From contig NC_059479.1 in assembly GCF_018139145.2 (NCBI RefSeq), positions 4,154,001 through 4,218,000 on the forward strand: a stretch of DNA of 64,000 bases, given 5' to 3'. Position numbers and translations under genes: made by a program. A model generated the notes under the pieces. That model searched no databases. It saw only the letters and a program-made list of their open reading frames with translations, and had not been told where the DNA came from. Source of the stretch: Gymnogyps californianus. Its lineage: Eukaryota; Chordata; Aves; Accipitriformes; Cathartidae. Shown piece by piece: positions 12,261 through 23,626 of the stretch (position 1 is its first letter; each line of letters begins with the position of its first letter).

Positions 12261-15200
12261 TGAAATCCTAAATTGGGACCATGGAATTGAGCTGGATTGA
12301 TTTCTAGTAAATAGTGGCAAATTTGTATATCTACAGCCATGCAATTTTTTTTTTGTTTTAAGTGTTGGTACAAACGTACCTTGTGTCAATTTTGTTGATA
12401 AAACTGAAGGAATAGGTTATACATCTGTTTTGCAACACTGGGATTAGTAAGACTTTTAATATTCTTTGTATATACATCATTAGTATAAGCAAATGAGACC
12501 AGGAACCATAAGAGTTACAGATCTGATAAGAAAAAGGTGAAAAAGGGCTGACTATTTGTTCCTCATGAAAGAAGTGCTTACAGCTTCTTACCATGAAAAG
12601 TAAAAAATAAACTCACAGCCCTCACTTAAAAATAGCTGTTCCCTATATTTTCTCTACTCAAATGTGTTTTCCCAATCGTAATAGATTTTAAAGTATAATT
12701 ATACTCTCAAGTTAAGTTAGATATTGGTCTGTATCTAAGTCTTCTCCTAGTAAAAACATGTACATATCATGTCTTACTATGTCAACCCATTAATATAAGC
12801 TCACTTAGTTAACATGTTAATTTGGGCTGTCCAAAACTACTGACAGAACTTCAAAATTGATTTGTATGTGGTGCAACAATCAGTTCTTACATCAGACACC
12901 TTTCATAACTGGATGAAACAGTGTAATTGCGTGAAGCTTCTACAGGAGCAAAATTGGTATCTAAATAAGACTGTAGCAGAATGAGCAGCTCTTAAAAGCC
13001 AAGGAATGGGAGCCAAGATTCCCACCTTTGCCACGAACACAGTCTGTGACTTTAAGCTTCTAAAAATTATTTACCATAATTGTATGTCAGAAGAACTTCA
13101 AGATCTTTGAGTAAAAGATGCTCTAAAAGTGCAGCTTTTGGAAACAATATACAAAAGAGCTGTTGCGATAAATATCTTACAAGACATAACCAAATATCTC
13201 TGACTAATGGTGATGTATTGATAGATTTGGAAATATTTATGGTAATCAGAAAAAGCATTCTTCTAATCCTAATGTGAATATAGTATTTCCAGTTTAAGTA
13301 CCATAGACCACATTCATATATGCCTTTAAATGACAATAAGCAATCTAAAAGCTTATTACCCTACAGCAGTGATGTCTTTAATTTTAATAAAAATATAACT
13401 GTGACATGCCTGACCTTATAAATAATATTGATGTAATAATTTTAAATATTATTTGAATGTCATAGTGGTAATAGCAGCCTAACTGGACTCATAATTAATA
13501 CAAACTATGAAATTCTGCTATTTTCCACAGTGCCTGGAAGAACACTAGCAGAAAGAGTAAGGAAAGTGTCCTCTTTGACCCTACCTCTACACGAGCCTAT
13601 GACAAATTAAAGATGTATAACGTTTAAATAACCTATAGGGTACACACAGTCCTTCTCCAAAAATAACAGGAGAGAAATTAATTTTTCTGCATTGTGAATC
13701 CAGAATTATATGTTACGTTATGCTAAGGAATTGACATGTGCTGCCATTGACTTGAGTAATACAGAATCTGTACTTCAGCCAAGTAATTTATAACTCTTTT
13801 TATTAATAACAACACCTGACAGTATATCAGCTCCATTGCAATAAGAATCACTGGTTGCTCACAGAAACTCAGTGCTTATAAAACCTCTGACAGAAATCCA
13901 CTTATTCTGCTTACTACTACCTTGTGCTTACTCCTTTCTCTCATTAACAATATTCCTTTCTCTGCTTCAAACATGATTCCTTTTTTCAGGGGCTTGTCTT
14001 ATTTGAATACAGAAATGGTATAAAGAAAGAGAAAAAGACTCAAATATCCACTCCGTTAAAAATCTCTGTATGCAAATCTCATATATTGCAGGTTTTAGTA
14101 AGATGAAAAAAAGAGGTTTCCTTGGTTTGCATTCATTTTTTATTAATCAGGTCCTAGAACATCCCTATTTGCAATAACCATACATTCTGGACACAAAAAA
14201 AAGCCACAAGCTGTCTGGTAGTGTTCATGGAACTCCATACTGGCTTTTATATTCACTGTAAGCTCCAGATAACAACAGAGTGAAAACAGAAGCAAATAAA
14301 TAATGTTTATGAGAAATCAAAAGGTAAAGGCACTCTACATTTTCAAACTGAGAAGAATGAAAGAGATATATCCTGTCTGATACATTGCATTTTGAAGGCT
14401 ATGAAAGAATAGCAGCGACGAAAGTAATAAATTAGGAAAGTTGTATTTTCATTAGTGTATGATACATACTTGTTGTTTGACAGAGAGTTTGACAATGTAA
14501 CAGATTGTAAGGTTGTATGGTAAAGGTTTCAATGAATTCAGGGTACTGCACTTAGGAATCTTAAAAAGGATTACTATCTGACACACTTTGTCCCACACTT
14601 AAGGACATAATTTACTATGCTGCATTTGGAGATATGGTTTGCAGCACAGGTCTACAGTCTCTTCCTCTTTGTTTTTGTTAATGTGGATAGTATTATCTAA
14701 TAATGAAACCAGTTCCACATGTATTGACTATACTAGTGCAAATGAGATTCAGATGTCTCCAAACATCCTCAATGTTCCTGACCCAGGATCTTGGTATATG
14801 GACATCCTACAGGACACTAGTGAGGTTGATTTGGGTTTATCAGTTCAGGCTCTGAGCTGCAAAAATCCAGTTATATTATTTCCATACCATAAAGCATTTT
14901 GGTCGTGCTTTATGAATAAACACATGATAATTCCTCTGTACCTTCAATAATTCAGAGTTCTAAAGAACCAATATAGGTAGGGTCCAGAAGAGGGTAAGTA
15001 AGGACATTATGGCTTTGTCTTTGCTGCTAATGAGAACACATGTTTTTCCCCCCAGTGATTTAACTAATACCCAACAGCATGTCACTGTCAAATCCTAGTG
15101 AAGATATCAGTATTTTTTGCCTCTGTACAGAGTCAAAGTCAGCATTGCCCTTGCTTAAAAGCTACTGTTTCTCCTTAATATTTACTTGTGTACTTTATAT

Positions 15201-15322
15201 TTAAAGAACAGCTTTCTGTAAACAGTCACAACAAAGCTCATCTATCTAAACTCAGAAGATGAGATAGAAACTTATTTTACTCAAATCGGCTTTAATATGA
15301 AGATATTTGAACGCTGTTGATT

Positions 15323-15345
15323 TTCTCAAGTAAATTGCTTGAGAA
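15323..15345. repeat. Perfect 8-bp stem hairpin
   Basis: TTCTCAAG and its exact reverse complement CTTGAGAA are separated by a 7-base loop (TAAATTG). The stem is too short for a microRNA precursor, and no function is implied. Confidence 0.6.
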
Positions 15346-15893
15346 GAATTACATAAAAAAGTGCCAAAGGTTCTTTAAGTACTCAGGCTTAAAATTTGAC
15401 TTTTCAATTAGCATGACAATAGTGTCAGTGTTAATAATCACTAACCAGAATTAAAGAGGACATCCTGAGGCTCTGGGAAAACAAAATGTCTTGATGCATA
15501 AGAGTTTCAAGCATAGCACATACAGATCTAAAAATATAAAAAATAAAAAGACAAAAAAATGCCTGAAATATACAGGCTTTTCCAAACACTTCTGTCTCGC
15601 CTTTCACGCTGATTATCCACTTTTCTTCTTCTTCTTTCTAAACCATTATCTATCTTGTTCCATTATCTATTCTTCCTCTTTCCTCACTGACTTGCTGGCC
15701 TAACTCCCTCCTTTTTCATTCAATCACTATCCCTTGGTGTCTGGGATTTTTTCACTTTAAGATTGTCCAAATGCAAGACCTTCTCCACCATTCTCTAAAT
15801 ATTTAATTAGATCTTCATTAATAACTGTTTTAATTACTATCTTCTGCATGAACTACTTTCCTGTCTCCAACATTTGCCAAAACGTTATAAACA

Positions 15894-15928
15894 CCTCTTT
15901 CTTCTTTTCTTTCCCTTTTCCTTTCCCC
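15894..15928 (+). repeat. 35-nt uninterrupted homopyrimidine run
   Basis: Every base from 15894 to 15928 is C or T. The wider region from about 15618 to 15960 is also pyrimidine-biased on the plus strand. Such tracts are common in vertebrate noncoding DNA and can act as polypyrimidine tracts or adopt triplex structures. No branch point plus acceptor plus exon arrangement could be shown after it. Confidence 0.85.
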
Positions 15929-16820
15929 AACAAAACCTCTGGTCTCTGCTTTTTTTATTGCTTCTGTTTATCTTATACTGTACACTGAACATGTTAATTC
16001 AATTGTTCTTCAGATTGCCAATATCTCAACCCAGCACACAATATAGTATCTTTGGGAAAAAATGAGTGCTTCTTGGTGTATTTGTTTAACTACTTTTATC
16101 TTCCAAAGAAAACAAGATAAGTGCATTTATCAGATGTATCCTCTAAATAATTTTGAAATTATTCACCAATATCAAACAAATTAGAAGATGGAAAAGAAGA
16201 CGTCTCAAAGACAAAAAGGTCTTATGAGTTTTATAGAAATCAGTGGCTACGAGCAGCAGGAGATACAAATTAGTCTTTGCAACGAAGGAAGACAAGTGGA
16301 TCTTGAACAATCAGCTCATCAGTCCACCTAAATATATTGGCCAGCCAACTGCATGCATCCTCCAGTATGGTCAGTACATGCTGTCATTTTGCCAGTGAGA
16401 GTGCTGGGAAGATGGAAAAACTGAGGATATTTCAATGGGCAGAAAGGGAAAGATAAGACTTTTGTGGCACAGGTCACCTATTGTCTAGTGTTTTGTTTAG
16501 AGGGCTGTTTACACGTGTATATGTGTATCTGTCTATCCATCTGTTTAACAGTTAAAAAATTATTCCAGGCAAAAAGATTATCTGATCAAAACAAATGAAA
16601 TGAATTTTACGAAGGTAACATACAAAAGACTGTGTGCAAAACGTATAAAGAATCCCTGAGTTAAGCCAAACAATTCCCCGCTGGTAACTTCATTGATTTT
16701 AGGAGATGAAAGGCTTTTAATAAGGTGGAAAGAGAGGAAAAAACCATTTCACACAAAAGCAATAGGGAGAGAGTAATAAATAAGCATTTTTCCCACAGCC
16801 ATGACTGAATTAAGTTGAAC

Positions 16821-16842
16821 TGAGTTCAGGTACCTGAACTCA
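16821..16842. repeat. Perfect 22-bp palindrome
   Basis: The 22 bases are identical to their own reverse complement with no central spacer. The left half is TGAGTTCAGGT and the right half ACCTGAACTCA. The centre is GGTACC, so two CAGGTA-type E2-box sites (the class bound by ZEB and Snail zinc-finger repressors) overlap head to head. The outer AGTTCA/TGAACT halves resemble nuclear-receptor half-sites in inverted orientation. The base composition is balanced, so AT richness does not explain it. Binding by any factor is inference. Confidence 0.8.
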
Positions 16843-17467
16843 TAGAGTGATAAACAAATTACTGAGAACTCCTTCTCGAATTAATTGCCTTGTTGTTTTA
16901 AGGGCAATGCTTGTTTTTGCTGTTCTGGAACTACTGTGAAATTAAGTATTTTTTAACTGACTCCATATAATTATAGTATTAATGTTCCCCTTACTTTGGG
17001 TTAAACTTCTTGGATGGATTTGCAGACAGAACTCCTCTGTAAAATATCATCTAACTGTACAAAGATACTTCTCTCTGGGGGATATTTGTTCTATTTTGAC
17101 AAATAACCTACATGTAAACACTGAAACTGTATTATAACTGCCTACTTGGAATTACTAAGGATTGGAGAAGGTCAAGACATTTACTTCCACCTCCAAAAGT
17201 CTAACTGTATTTCTCTCCATTCCAAAATTCAAAATGGAGCTACAAGAAGCTTTGGCTGCCCTATTTCCACTGATAATCATAGACTTATACCAGTACAAGT
17301 TCAAACGCCTTCACAAGTCTACCTTTAAATTTTCTTTCTTATGAAAAGACTAGAAGTGTAGCAGCACAGCATGAAGGATAATATATTATAACAGAAGAAA
17401 CTGCTCAGTCACTCTCCTTGCAACCATTCACTTAGGAGCAACCTCATGTTCACAAGCCCTGGTCCTC

Positions 17468-17689
17468 ATGGGGGACTTCAACCACCCCAATATCTGTTGG
17501 AGGGACAACACAGCAGGGCATAAGCAATCCAGGAGGTTCCTGGAATGCGTTGATGACAACTTCCTTCTCCAAGCGATGGAGGAGCCGACGAGGAGAGGTG
17601 TAATGCTGGACCTTGTTCTCACCAAGAAGGAGGGGCTGGTGGGGAATGTGAAGCTCAAGGGCAGCCTTGGCTGCAGTGACCATGAAATA
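17468..17689 (+). pseudogene. CR1 ORF2 endonuclease domain, C-terminal part
   Basis: This is the second half of an apurinic/apyrimidinic-type endonuclease. It shows the GDFN motif at 17471-17482 and the catalytic SDH motif at 17675-17683. The first half, with the early catalytic Asn and Glu, was lost by 5' truncation. A single extra A shortly after the SDH motif moves the reading frame to that of the next segment. ATG at 17468 is an internal Met of the domain, not a true start. Confidence 0.92.
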
Positions 17690-17690
17690 A

Positions 17691-18530
17691 ATGGTGGAGT
17701 TCAAGATCCTCAGGGCAGTGAGGAGGGCGCACAGCAAGCTGGCTACCCTGGACTTCAGGAGAGCAGACTTTGGCCTCTTCAGGGATCTGCTTGGTAGAGT
17801 ACCATGGGATAAAGCCCTGGCGGGAAGAGGGGCCCAAGAAAGCTGGTTAACACTCAAGGATCACCTCCTCCAAGCTCAGGAGCGATGCATCCCAACAAAG
17901 AGGAAGTCAGGCAAAAACGCCAGGAGGCGTGCATGGGTGAACAAGGAGCTCCTGGACAAACTCAAACACAAAAAGGAAGCCTACAGAGGGTGGAAGCAAG
18001 GACAGACAGCCTGGGAGGACTACAGAGAAATTGTCCGAGCAGCCAGGGATCAGGTTAGGAAAGCCAAAGCCCTGATAGAATTAAATCTGGCCAGGGACGT
18101 CAAGGGCAACAAGAAAAGCTTCTATCGGTGCGTCAGTAATAAAAGGAAGACTAGGGAAAATGTGGGCCCTCTCTGGAAGGAAACAGGAGACCTGGTTACC
18201 TGGGACATGGAGAAGGCTGAGGTACTCAATGACTTTTTTGTCTCAGTCTTCACTGGCAAGTGCTCCAGCCACACTGCCCAAGACACAGAAGGCAAAGGCA
18301 GGGACTGGGAGAATGAAGAACCGCCCACCATCGGAGAAGATCACATTTGAGACCATCTAAGGAACCTGAAGGTGCACGAGTCCATGGGACCTGATGAGAT
18401 GCATCCGCGGGTCCTGGGGGAACTGGTGGAAGAAGTGGCTAAGGCACTATCCATCATATTTGAGAAGTCGTGGCAGTCCGGGGAAGTTCCCACTGACTGG
18501 AAAAGGGGAAACATAACCCCATTTTTAAAA
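17691..18530 (+). pseudogene. CR1 ORF2 linker and start of reverse transcriptase
   Basis: This segment continues the polyprotein after the first frameshift. It is rich in Lys and Arg (about residues 60-160 of the segment), as is usual for the CR1 linker between endonuclease and reverse transcriptase. An in-frame TGA at 18348 interrupts it, and the same frame then reads on through [10 protein letters not shown], a conserved phrase at the start of CR1-type reverse transcriptases. A one-base loss near 18518 ends the frame. Confidence 0.92.
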
Positions 18531-18534
18531 AGGG

Positions 18535-19400
18535 AAAAAAGGAAGACCGAGGGAACTACAGGCCAGTCAGTCTCACCTTTGTGCATGGCAAGATCATGGA
18601 GCACGTCCTCCTGGAAACTATGCTAAGGCATATGGAAAATAAGGAGGTGATTGGTGACAGCCAACATGGCTTCAGTAAGGGCAAGTCGTGCCTGACAAAT
18701 TTGGTGGCCTTCTATGATGGGGTTACAGCATTGGTGGGTAAGGGAAGAGCAACTGATGTCATCTGCCTGGACTTGTGCAAAGCATTTGACACTGTCCCAC
18801 ACAACATCCTTGTCTCTAAATTGGAGAGACGTGGGTTTGACAGATGGACCACTCCTCGGTGGATAAGGAATTGGCTGGATGGTTGCACTCAAAGAGTTGC
18901 AGTCAATGGCTGGATGTCCCAGTGGAGAGCAGTGATGAGTGGCGTTCCTCAGGGGTCAGTATTGGTACCAGCGCTGTTTAACGTCTTTGTCAGCGATGCG
19001 GACAGTGGGATTGAGTGCACCCTCAGCAAGTTTGCTGATGACACCAAGCTGTGTGGTGTGGTTGACACGCTGGAGGGAAGGGATGCCATCCAGAGGGACC
19101 TTGACAGGCTTGAGGGGTGGGTCTGTGCAAACCTCATGAAGTTCAACAAGGCTAAGTGCAAGGTCCTGCACATGGGTCAGGGCAATCCCAAGCACAAATA
19201 CAGGCTGGGCGATCAGTGGATTGAGAGCAGCCCTGCGGAGAAGGACTTGGGGGCGTTGGTTGACGAGAAGCTCAACATGACCCGGCAACATGCACTTGCA
19301 GCCGAGAAAGCCAACCATTTCCTGAGCTGCATCAAAAGAAGCGTGACCAGCAGGTCGAGGGAGGTGATTCTTCCCCTCTACTCTGCTCTCGTGAGACGCC
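18535..19400 (+). pseudogene. CR1 ORF2 reverse transcriptase core
   Basis: This is the longest intact piece, open from about 18535, with an ATG at 18581. It holds the reverse transcriptase fingerprints in the right order: LDLCKAFD (motif A, catalytic Asp at 18770-18772), GVPQGS (18941-18958) and the catalytic FADD box (19031-19042). Downstream are the thumb-region phrases typical of CR1, such as CKVLHMG and [12 protein letters not shown]. The residue after GSVL is Val (18965-18967), where LINE enzymes normally have Gly. The frame is lost in the C run at 19397-19404, where one base is extra. Confidence 0.95.
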
Positions 19401-19403
19401 CCC

Positions 19404-19835
19404 CTGGAGTACTGCGTTCAGCTCTGGGGCCCCCAACATAAGAAGGACATGGACCTGCTCAAGCAAGTCTAGAGGAGGACCGCGAAGATGATCAGGGGGC
19501 TGGAGCACCTCTGCTATGAAGACAGGCTGAGAGAGTTGGGGTTGTTCAGCTTGGAGAAGAGAAGGCTCCAGGGAGACCTTATAGCGGCCTTCCAGTACCT
19601 AAAGGGGGCCTACAGGAAAGCCGGAGAGGGACTTTTTACGAGGGCATATAGTGATAGGACAAGGCATAATAGCTATAAACTGAAAGAGGGTAGATTCAGA
19701 TCAGATGTAAGGAAGAAGTTCTTCACTGTGAGGGTGGTGAGGCACTGGAACAGGTTGCCCAGAGAGGTTGTGGATGCCCCATCCCTGGAAGTGTTCAAGG
19801 CCAGGCTGGATGGGGCTTTGAGCAATCTGATCTAG
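19404..19835 (+). pseudogene. CR1 ORF2 C-terminal region
   Basis: After the frameshift this frame reads [11 protein letters not shown], the conserved CR1 C-terminal phrase, then meets TAG at 19470-19472, where a Gln codon is expected. It continues through [21 protein letters not shown] and [14 protein letters not shown] to the terminal TAG at 19833. This region lies after the reverse transcriptase and is among the best conserved parts of avian CR1 copies. Confidence 0.94.
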
Positions 19836-19845
19836 CGGAAGGTGT

Positions 19846-19862
19846 CCCTGCCCATGGCAGGG
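19846..19862 (+). other. CR1 3' UTR stem-loop
   Basis: CCCTGCC and GGCAGGG form a perfect 7-bp stem around a CAT loop, 11 bases after the ORF2 stop codon. A hairpin in the short 3' UTR followed by terminal octamers is the known CR1 arrangement and is thought to be recognised by the element's reverse transcriptase. Confidence 0.85.
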
Positions 19863-19906
19863 GGGTTGGAACTAGGTGATCTTTAAGGTCCCTTCCAACC
19901 CAAACC

Positions 19907-19922
19907 ATTCTATGATTCTGTA
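19907..19922 (+). repeat. CR1 terminal octamer repeats
   Basis: ATTCTATG is followed directly by ATTCTGTA. Short tandem copies of an ATTCTRTG unit instead of poly(A) mark the 3' end of CR1 elements, and they fix the 3' boundary of this insertion. Confidence 0.92.
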
Positions 19923-22900
19923 TTTTGTCTAATGGCAGCAATGTACCTTGTGAAAAACTATGGAAGGCCGTGTTCCTGTCCATGTCTGGAACTGTTTCAT
20001 ACCCAAATACCTGCTCTTGAATATCTTTTTTCCTGTAAAATTTCCACCAAAACATTCCCTCACTTAGATAATTTTGACTACAGTTATTCAACTACTATCA
20101 GCAGCTGATATAAACTCTCACATCTATACATTACCTGAAATTATTTATATTTATGCAGTATTAGGTACATTAGTCCTGAGTTTACCCTGAGTGTCAGGAA
20201 TGAGAAAAACATTAATTTTGTTACAAAGATTGTTTTTCAAGTAACGTGTATATTTGATAGATAGCTGGATCACTGAAACGTTTAAGTCCCGTTTGGAACA
20301 TGGAACAGCTGGAAGGAAAAGAAATTGTCAATCTTGTAGCTTATTTGTTCAAATCCAGCTATGCAACTTGGTGACACTGCATAGCTAAAATGCTTTGCCT
20401 GAAAGCTGACATTTGCTTGTGCTGGCTGAGAAGAAATGGAGATTCTTACTGAAAGGTTATACCGAAAGGCCGTACCTCAGTGTGAAGGAGTTGTATGGAA
20501 AGACCTGGTACGGAAGAGACATTGGAAAACTGAAACTTAACCAAGGGACCTATAAAATAGCTTGAAGGAAGGAATATGAAATTTGATGGGCACAAGACAT
20601 ACTCAAATATGGGCTTTACAGAGTTGCTTCCTATATCTAGAATATAAACCATTTACAGTCTACTTTTGTCCAGCTTACTGAGATCACATGCATTCATAAT
20701 AAAGCCTTTTCTTTATTTACCATTTCCCAAGCTGTGTACCAAGAAATTTCAATAGTGATATTTTCAGTTTTGTGTAACATAAACATGTTACAGAAGAGAC
20801 AGTCCCCTTGAGACCTATGAAGCACACCTGCTCAGCAATTTCTTTTCATATTCAGACTTGTCAGTTATCCTCTTTCCAATCCATTCAATGTGTGTCTTGT
20901 TAATTTTATATCATTTGAGTGTCTTGAAATCTCACGTGGTACCAAGCCAGTACATACTTTACAGAATATGTGCATTATAGCATTACAGCTGTAGTAACTA
21001 TCAATGGAAACTTTATCTAAAAACTTTCTAAAAGTTGAAAAGCTGTGGGGCATGGGGTTTAAGACTCATGATTTAGGACTTGTAAATATTCAAGTAGTAA
21101 ATAGAATATGACAATTCAGAAGCACAAAGAAAAGAACGATTAACATGAATAAAAAAACTACTACTGGAGATGACATAGCAAGCAAAACTCTGAAAGGCCT
21201 ATGTTCATCACATTTGCCTGTCTCTCCTACTTCAAAACAACCATGTCCTCCAGAATTACTTCATCAAAATCAGAATCATTGCAACTATAACCAAACACGG
21301 GACAGGAAAAGATTCCTGAGCTTTCTGACACTGTGAAAAAACATCCTAATTCTGTATAAACCAAGTTTCCCTCAATCGTTGTCAGCTTAGCTGGTAAGAC
21401 ACCAGCTCTCTGCAATGAAGAGAAAACTAATGTTATCTCACATTTCTCACTGTAGGCCAGGGTCAATACAGTTGTTCCAAAATTTTCCTAGAGTCCTTTT
21501 TCCTCAGATTATTTATTCTCATCTTCATAGATATTTCTTTTCTAACAGGGCTGGTATTGAAGGATGAGGTTCATAGTCTCAATGAGTACTTATGATTTTG
21601 CCCCTCCAATGAACTTTCAGTTCTTGCAATTAAAAAAATGTATTTACATGATTTTTTCTTATGCCTTGTATCCCTTGTATTCCTTGAACAGGTATTAAAA
21701 TTAAATTATGTAGAATCCAAACCAGGAAAAAGAAACATTTTGCATTGTATGAATAAATATGAGACCTTTTAATTTTCTCACAGTATTTTTTTCTTTTTCA
21801 TGGTAGGGACTGACATTAGATATGGTCACGATGTATCTAGTCTTGCAAGTAGAAGACAGTCCTATTTTCATGATTTCTGATCTTCTATCTGTGTTTCTCT
21901 TTACACAGATGAAGTTAATAGTCATTAAAGCTAATCCAAAGGCATCTTCAGATAAATTTTAAAAAAAATACCTAAATCTAGCTGTTAATATTCGATGTTT
22001 TATTAAAAATAAATAAGCATATTTGTAAGCTACATATTGGACTTAAATTGTTCTTAATATTGACTTTCCAGTCTATCTTAAAATATTTGGACATTATAAA
22101 AACTTTAATTCAAAGATCAATAGCTTCAGTTTAGGCAGAAATGTCACTATGTCTTAAGGGAATAGGAGTTTATTTCAGCAAACATGAAAGTAAACACTGA
22201 AGCAGGAAATCTACTTTATTTCTCATAAATATTTTACTTTGTTTCATCAGCTGTGCTAAAGAGATTAATTGTTAGCACTGTTAATTCTTCTACTACACTT
22301 CTTACAGTATAGGTATTGCACTGTAATTATTAATGGTCAGCCAAAATCAGCTTATACTAGAATGTTCCATCTAACTTCATAATTGTTTATATAACTCTAA
22401 TCAGGATGGAAAACTTTATGAAGACTGTTGTGTATATTTTATTTTTCGTCACCAAAATATCAGTGAGACAGTAATAACAATAAGAAAACTAATCAGTAAA
22501 AGTCTTGATGTGAGGTACCTTGGCACTAAACTGTCAACTTTTGTCTTTTAAAGTGAATGTGATCAAGAAAACGTGATTGCTGAATGTGTGGTTTAAGTAT
22601 AATTCTTCATCTGAAATATTCTAGAGACTACAGCTGGGATTAGGTCCCAGAATTTCCATCAGGATGCTAAATCCCCCTTATTTTTTGGGCAAGGGAAGAA
22701 AGAGCTTTTTATGTTTGAGATTTAAGGCTCAATGACAAACGACTGATTTTATCATGCTGCTCCCCTACATTAATAAAGTTGAAAAGTATGTAAAAAAATC
22801 TAAATTTACTCTTTTATACTTAAAAAAATATACAACTAAGTTTGAAAACTTGCAGTTTCATCTACTCAAAGTTTTCCATATTGTTAAGATAAAAATAAAT

Positions 22901-23603
22901 TATGGTAAAAATAAACAGAAAAATGTATATTTAATTATCTAAATGTGAACTGAAATGTCATGCTAGTTGTTTGACAACCTTATCTTCTGTGATTATTGTC
23001 AAGAGTATGAATTCTGCTTTATCCAGACCAAACAGAAGAAGAAAACTCAGTCTGAGAAAGGTTTATAGGATTTTCACTATTCATGTGAAATACATATCTA
23101 ATGCTAGTCTCTGAATCCATACTTTTGTTTTTAAACTTAATGACATTTCACCATTGACTTGCTGAAAGAGTAGCACTTAATACCATTAAAATGCCACTTT
23201 TCTCCTAGCAGGATCTCAAGTTTCAGTCTATTGTATGCTTTTGTCTCAAGAAAAAAGAAAAAAACAGAGGAGGCTTCAGGGAAACTTATTTTCAAATAAA
23301 CACTGCTGTTCTGAGTACTTCCCACTTAAAGCATAATGTTAAAATAGCACGCTGAATTACCTTCAGCTCTTTTTACATGTTCTTAAAAGGAGGAAAGTTT
23401 ATGACACTGTAAGGTGAGGAAAAACTTTTGTATTTTAGGCAAAATCCATGAACATTTCTTAGAGCTATCTTTAATGAAAAGTACATTTAAAGATTCAACA
23501 AAAATTACTGCACTATCTGTTCATTCAGCAGGTAGTAGTACTGTAGCATACGCAGAAATATCACCGTTAATTTGCCCATCTGTCCAACAGATGTAATATG
23601 CTA

Positions 23604-23626
23604 TCTCTCTCCCTCTTTCTTTCTCT
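23604..23626 (+). repeat. 23-nt homopyrimidine run
   Basis: Only C and T occur from 23604 to 23626, mostly TC dinucleotides. It is a simple low-complexity tract. Confidence 0.85.

Larger units (their letters stand above)
7687..17440. other. AT-rich noncoding DNA, no gene seen
   Basis: This is a long AT-rich stretch with only chance reading frames. The two longest on the plus strand (10753-11079 and 14639-14950, each just over 100 codons) begin at non-ATG triplets and match no protein family I know. Separate entries cover the microsatellite at 8757, hairpin at 15323, homopyrimidine run at 15894 and palindrome at 16821. About 12060-12260 has more mixed composition and might be conserved noncoding DNA. 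I recognise no transposon ends here. Confidence 0.6.
17468..19835 (+). pseudogene. Broken CR1 ORF2 (endonuclease and reverse transcriptase)
   Basis: ORF2 encodes the enzyme that nicks target DNA and copies element RNA into it. Four reading segments in two frames together cover the end of the endonuclease, the linker, the reverse transcriptase and the C-terminal region. The breaks are one extra base at about 17687-17690, TGA at 18348-18350, one missing base at about 18516-18520, one extra base in the C run at 19397-19404, and TAG at 19470-19472. The last stop codon is at 19833-19835. The N-terminal endonuclease and ORF1 are absent. With five lesions and truncation the copy cannot make an active protein. 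The TGA lies where a CGA is likely in active relatives, consistent with CpG decay. Confidence 0.95.
17441..19922 (+). mobile_element. CR1 LINE, 5'-truncated, plus strand
   Basis: This is a non-LTR retrotransposon of the CR1 family. It begins abruptly within the endonuclease domain, runs through the reverse transcriptase and the C-terminal region of ORF2, and ends in the short CR1 3' UTR. The end is TTCCAACCCAAACCATTC running into the octamers ATTCTATG and ATTCTGTA (19907-19922). Full-length CR1 is about 4.5 kb, so roughly the 3' half is present, as expected from aborted target-primed reverse transcription. The GC content is well above both flanks, so the borders are sharp. No target-site duplication was found, which is normal for CR1. 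The 5' border is accurate to about 30 bases. Confidence 0.97.

Noticed and set aside
14639..14950. 103-codon plus-strand open frame, with a GTAAGTAAG donor-like site 44 bases downstream at 14994
   Set aside because: It starts at TTG, and stop codons lie between the frame and the donor-like site, so the two cannot belong to one coding exon. No homology recognised.
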